In this document: in pieces, positions 62,926 to 64,000 of the stretch
How the letters are laid out: every line of letters starts with the position of its first letter
How positions within the stretch are numbered: the first letter of the stretch is position 1
Source of the DNA: Alicyclobacillus hesperidum
GTDB taxonomy: Bacteria; Bacillota; Bacilli; Alicyclobacillales; Alicyclobacillaceae
NCBI RefSeq assembly: GCF_900107035.1
Contig: NZ_FNOJ01000001.1
Location: forward strand, 124,001 to 188,000
DNA length: 64,000 nucleotides
Direction: 5' to 3'
Notes under the pieces: generated by a model
The model's input: the letters and a program-made list of their open reading frames with translations, nothing else
Told to the model about the DNA's origin: nothing
Databases searched by the model: none
Program-made: the position numbers and the translations under genes

Positions 62926-64000
62926 ATGAAATATCCCAATCGAGTTCAACAATTGCGACAAAGCGCCGGATTGTCTCGTGCTGAAGTGGCGCAACAAGTT
63001 GGCATTACACCACAGGCTTTAGGGCTTATCGAACAAGGTCGCGTGAGTCCATTGACGCACGTTGCACTGGGGCTCGCACGGGCGTTAGGTACGACTGTTG
63101 AATCACTATTTCAGCAACCTGAGGCCGAACAATTGACATGGCGTCTATTTGCTCCGGACCTCGACCCTGCTTGTGTGCCCGACAGAATCCGCGCCGTCGT
63201 CGGGCACGTCAATGGCCAGCCCATTGTCCGTTCCCTGCAGCATGCGGCATTTGGCACGCCAGCATGCGCCATGGCCGTGCCAACGTCCATCCAGAAGGCG
63301 CGCGTCGAATGGCTTGGCGATCCGGCGCAGAGCTTCGCTACCCTCTTCGTATCCGGATGCGATCCTGCGCTATCGCTGGTCTGTGGCTGGATGAACAAGC
63401 AATCGTCCACCTGCCAAGCCGTGCATTTTCACGCCACCAATCGCCAGTCCTTGGCGGAACTTGCTGCCGGTGTGACACATGTTGCGGCTATACATGGGAC
63501 GCTGGATGACTTGCCAGGGCTATTGGAACAGTGCGAAGAACCGGTGGTTGCAATAGAACTTGCCCGGGCGTGTATGGGCTGGATCGTCCCCCACGGGAAC
63601 CCAAAGAGCTGGGTTGTGAGCAGAGATTTTGGCGACGGAGAGATGCGCATCGTCAATCGCCCGATAGGAGCTGGTGCACGGCTCCTTATCGACACAGAAC
63701 TAGCCCGTCAAAACCTAAACCCCAAGCAAGTGATGGGGTACGATTGCGAGGTGGCCGATCACTGGCAGGTCGCGCAAGCCGTCGCACTGGGCGCAGCGGA
63801 CGTGGGTGTCGCCCACGAATGTGTATGCACCCTACATCACGTGTCATTTATCCCCATCCGCAACGAAATCACGATGCTCTTCATCCCTCGTTCATATCTA
63901 CGGCATCCTGCCGTACAAAGCCTTTGCGAGGTGTTACAGTCGGACCGATTTCGCTCCGATTTGGGCGCTGCTGGGCCGTACGACGTGGAACATACAGGTC
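62926..64000 (+). CDS. HTH-type regulator with PBP-like domain, 3' end cut by window edge
   Basis: Open from ATG at 62926 to the edge (358 codons). Residues about 5-65 are an XRE-type helix-turn-helix (LRQSAGLSRAEVAQQVGIT, then LGLIEQGRVSPLTHVALGLA). From about residue 80 the protein follows the periplasmic-binding-protein-like fold of regulators that sense molybdate or related ligands (PF12727 type): SQ/NRQSLAELAAGVTHVAAIHG and VAQAVALGAADVGVAHECV are the typical AELA and AVA-GxADVGV stretches. GAGG lies 9 nt before the start. Such regulators often control molybdate uptake or molybdoenzymes, which would lie to the right. Ligand inferred only. Confidence 0.8.
   Translation, partial: MKYPNRVQQLRQSAGLSRAEVAQQVGITPQALGLIEQGRVSPLTHVALGLARALGTTVESLFQQPEAEQLTWRLFAPDLDPACVPDRIRAVVGHVNGQPIVRSLQHAAFGTPACAMAVPTSIQKARVEWLGDPAQSFATLFVSGCDPALSLVCGWMNKQSSTCQAVHFHATNRQSLAELAAGVTHVAAIHGTLDDLPGLLEQCEEPVVAIELARACMGWIVPHGNPKSWVVSRDFGDGEMRIVNRPIGAGARLLIDTELARQNLNPKQVMGYDCEVADHWQVAQAVALGAADVGVAHECVCTLHHVSFIPIRNEITMLFIPRSYLRHPAVQSLCEVLQSDRFRSDLGAAGPYDVEHTG

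Overview
The window looks like chromosome of a spore-forming, acid-tolerant Bacillota, most likely Alicyclobacillus or a close relative. The evidence is a small acid-soluble spore protein, a YtxC-type sporulation protein, Gram-positive Shine-Dalgarno sequences and frequent TTG/GTG starts, and a secreted glutamic (G1) peptidase, a family whose characterised bacterial member came from Alicyclobacillus. I see no insertion sequence, prophage, integrase or CRISPR array. The content is mostly housekeeping metabolism plus sugar use and signalling.

Layout. 1-4.0 kb: xylose use (xylB cut by the left edge, xylA behind a clear XylR-type operator, an MFS sugar porter). 4.0-9.3 kb: membrane phosphoesterase, ytxC-like gene, tRNA-Val, thioesterase, holin-like protein, secreted transglutaminase, SDR, repeat-bearing lipoprotein. 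9.4-13 kb: uracil-type permease and an Nramp-related transporter preceded by a complete M-box Mg2+ riboswitch. 13-20 kb: beta-lactamase-fold hydrolase, tRNA-Leu, a protein resembling an isolated chemoreceptor tip, DUF1003 and DUF421 proteins, a CE7 esterase, a CPBP-protease/GrpB fusion, a CoA-binding protein, DUF1540, cold-shock protein. 20-28 kb: G1 peptidase, aldo/keto reductase, ThuA-like protein, secreted glycoside hydrolase with a cre-like palindrome, Na+/solute symporter with a small membrane partner. 28-34 kb: Fur-family regulator with a metal permease and a palindromic operator; a chemoreceptor gene under a c-di-GMP-I riboswitch; a GGDEF diguanylate cyclase overlapped by a 53-codon ORF. 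34.5-35 kb: four tRNAs (Ala, Phe, Gly, Cys). 35-42.5 kb: PepSY-like protein, speD, GT4-rhomboid pair, a MacAB-like efflux operon, a CBS protein. 42.6-46.2 kb: spore protein, citrate synthase, MntP, FolC-like ligase. 46.3-55.7 kb: branched-chain amino-acid cluster ilvE | ilvD-ilvB-ilvN-ilvC-leuB-leuC-leuD, without leuA. 56-57.3 kb: homoserine dehydrogenase. 57.4-62.8 kb: LacI-controlled sugar ABC transporter with a PfkB kinase. Right edge: an HTH/PBP-like regulator, cut.

How parts work together. Sugar import and catabolism (xylose; the LacI/ABC/fructokinase unit; the secreted hydrolase) carry operator or cre-like palindromes that suggest carbon control. Two riboswitches tie genes to Mg2+ and c-di-GMP, and a GGDEF enzyme lies 1.4 kb beyond the c-di-GMP-controlled receptor. 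The ilv/leu cluster makes isoleucine, valine and leucine, but leuA must be encoded elsewhere. The most interesting items are the M-box/Nramp-related pair, the riboswitch-controlled chemoreceptor, the CPBP-GrpB fusion, the stand-alone chemoreceptor-tip-like protein and the small ORF coupled to the diguanylate cyclase.
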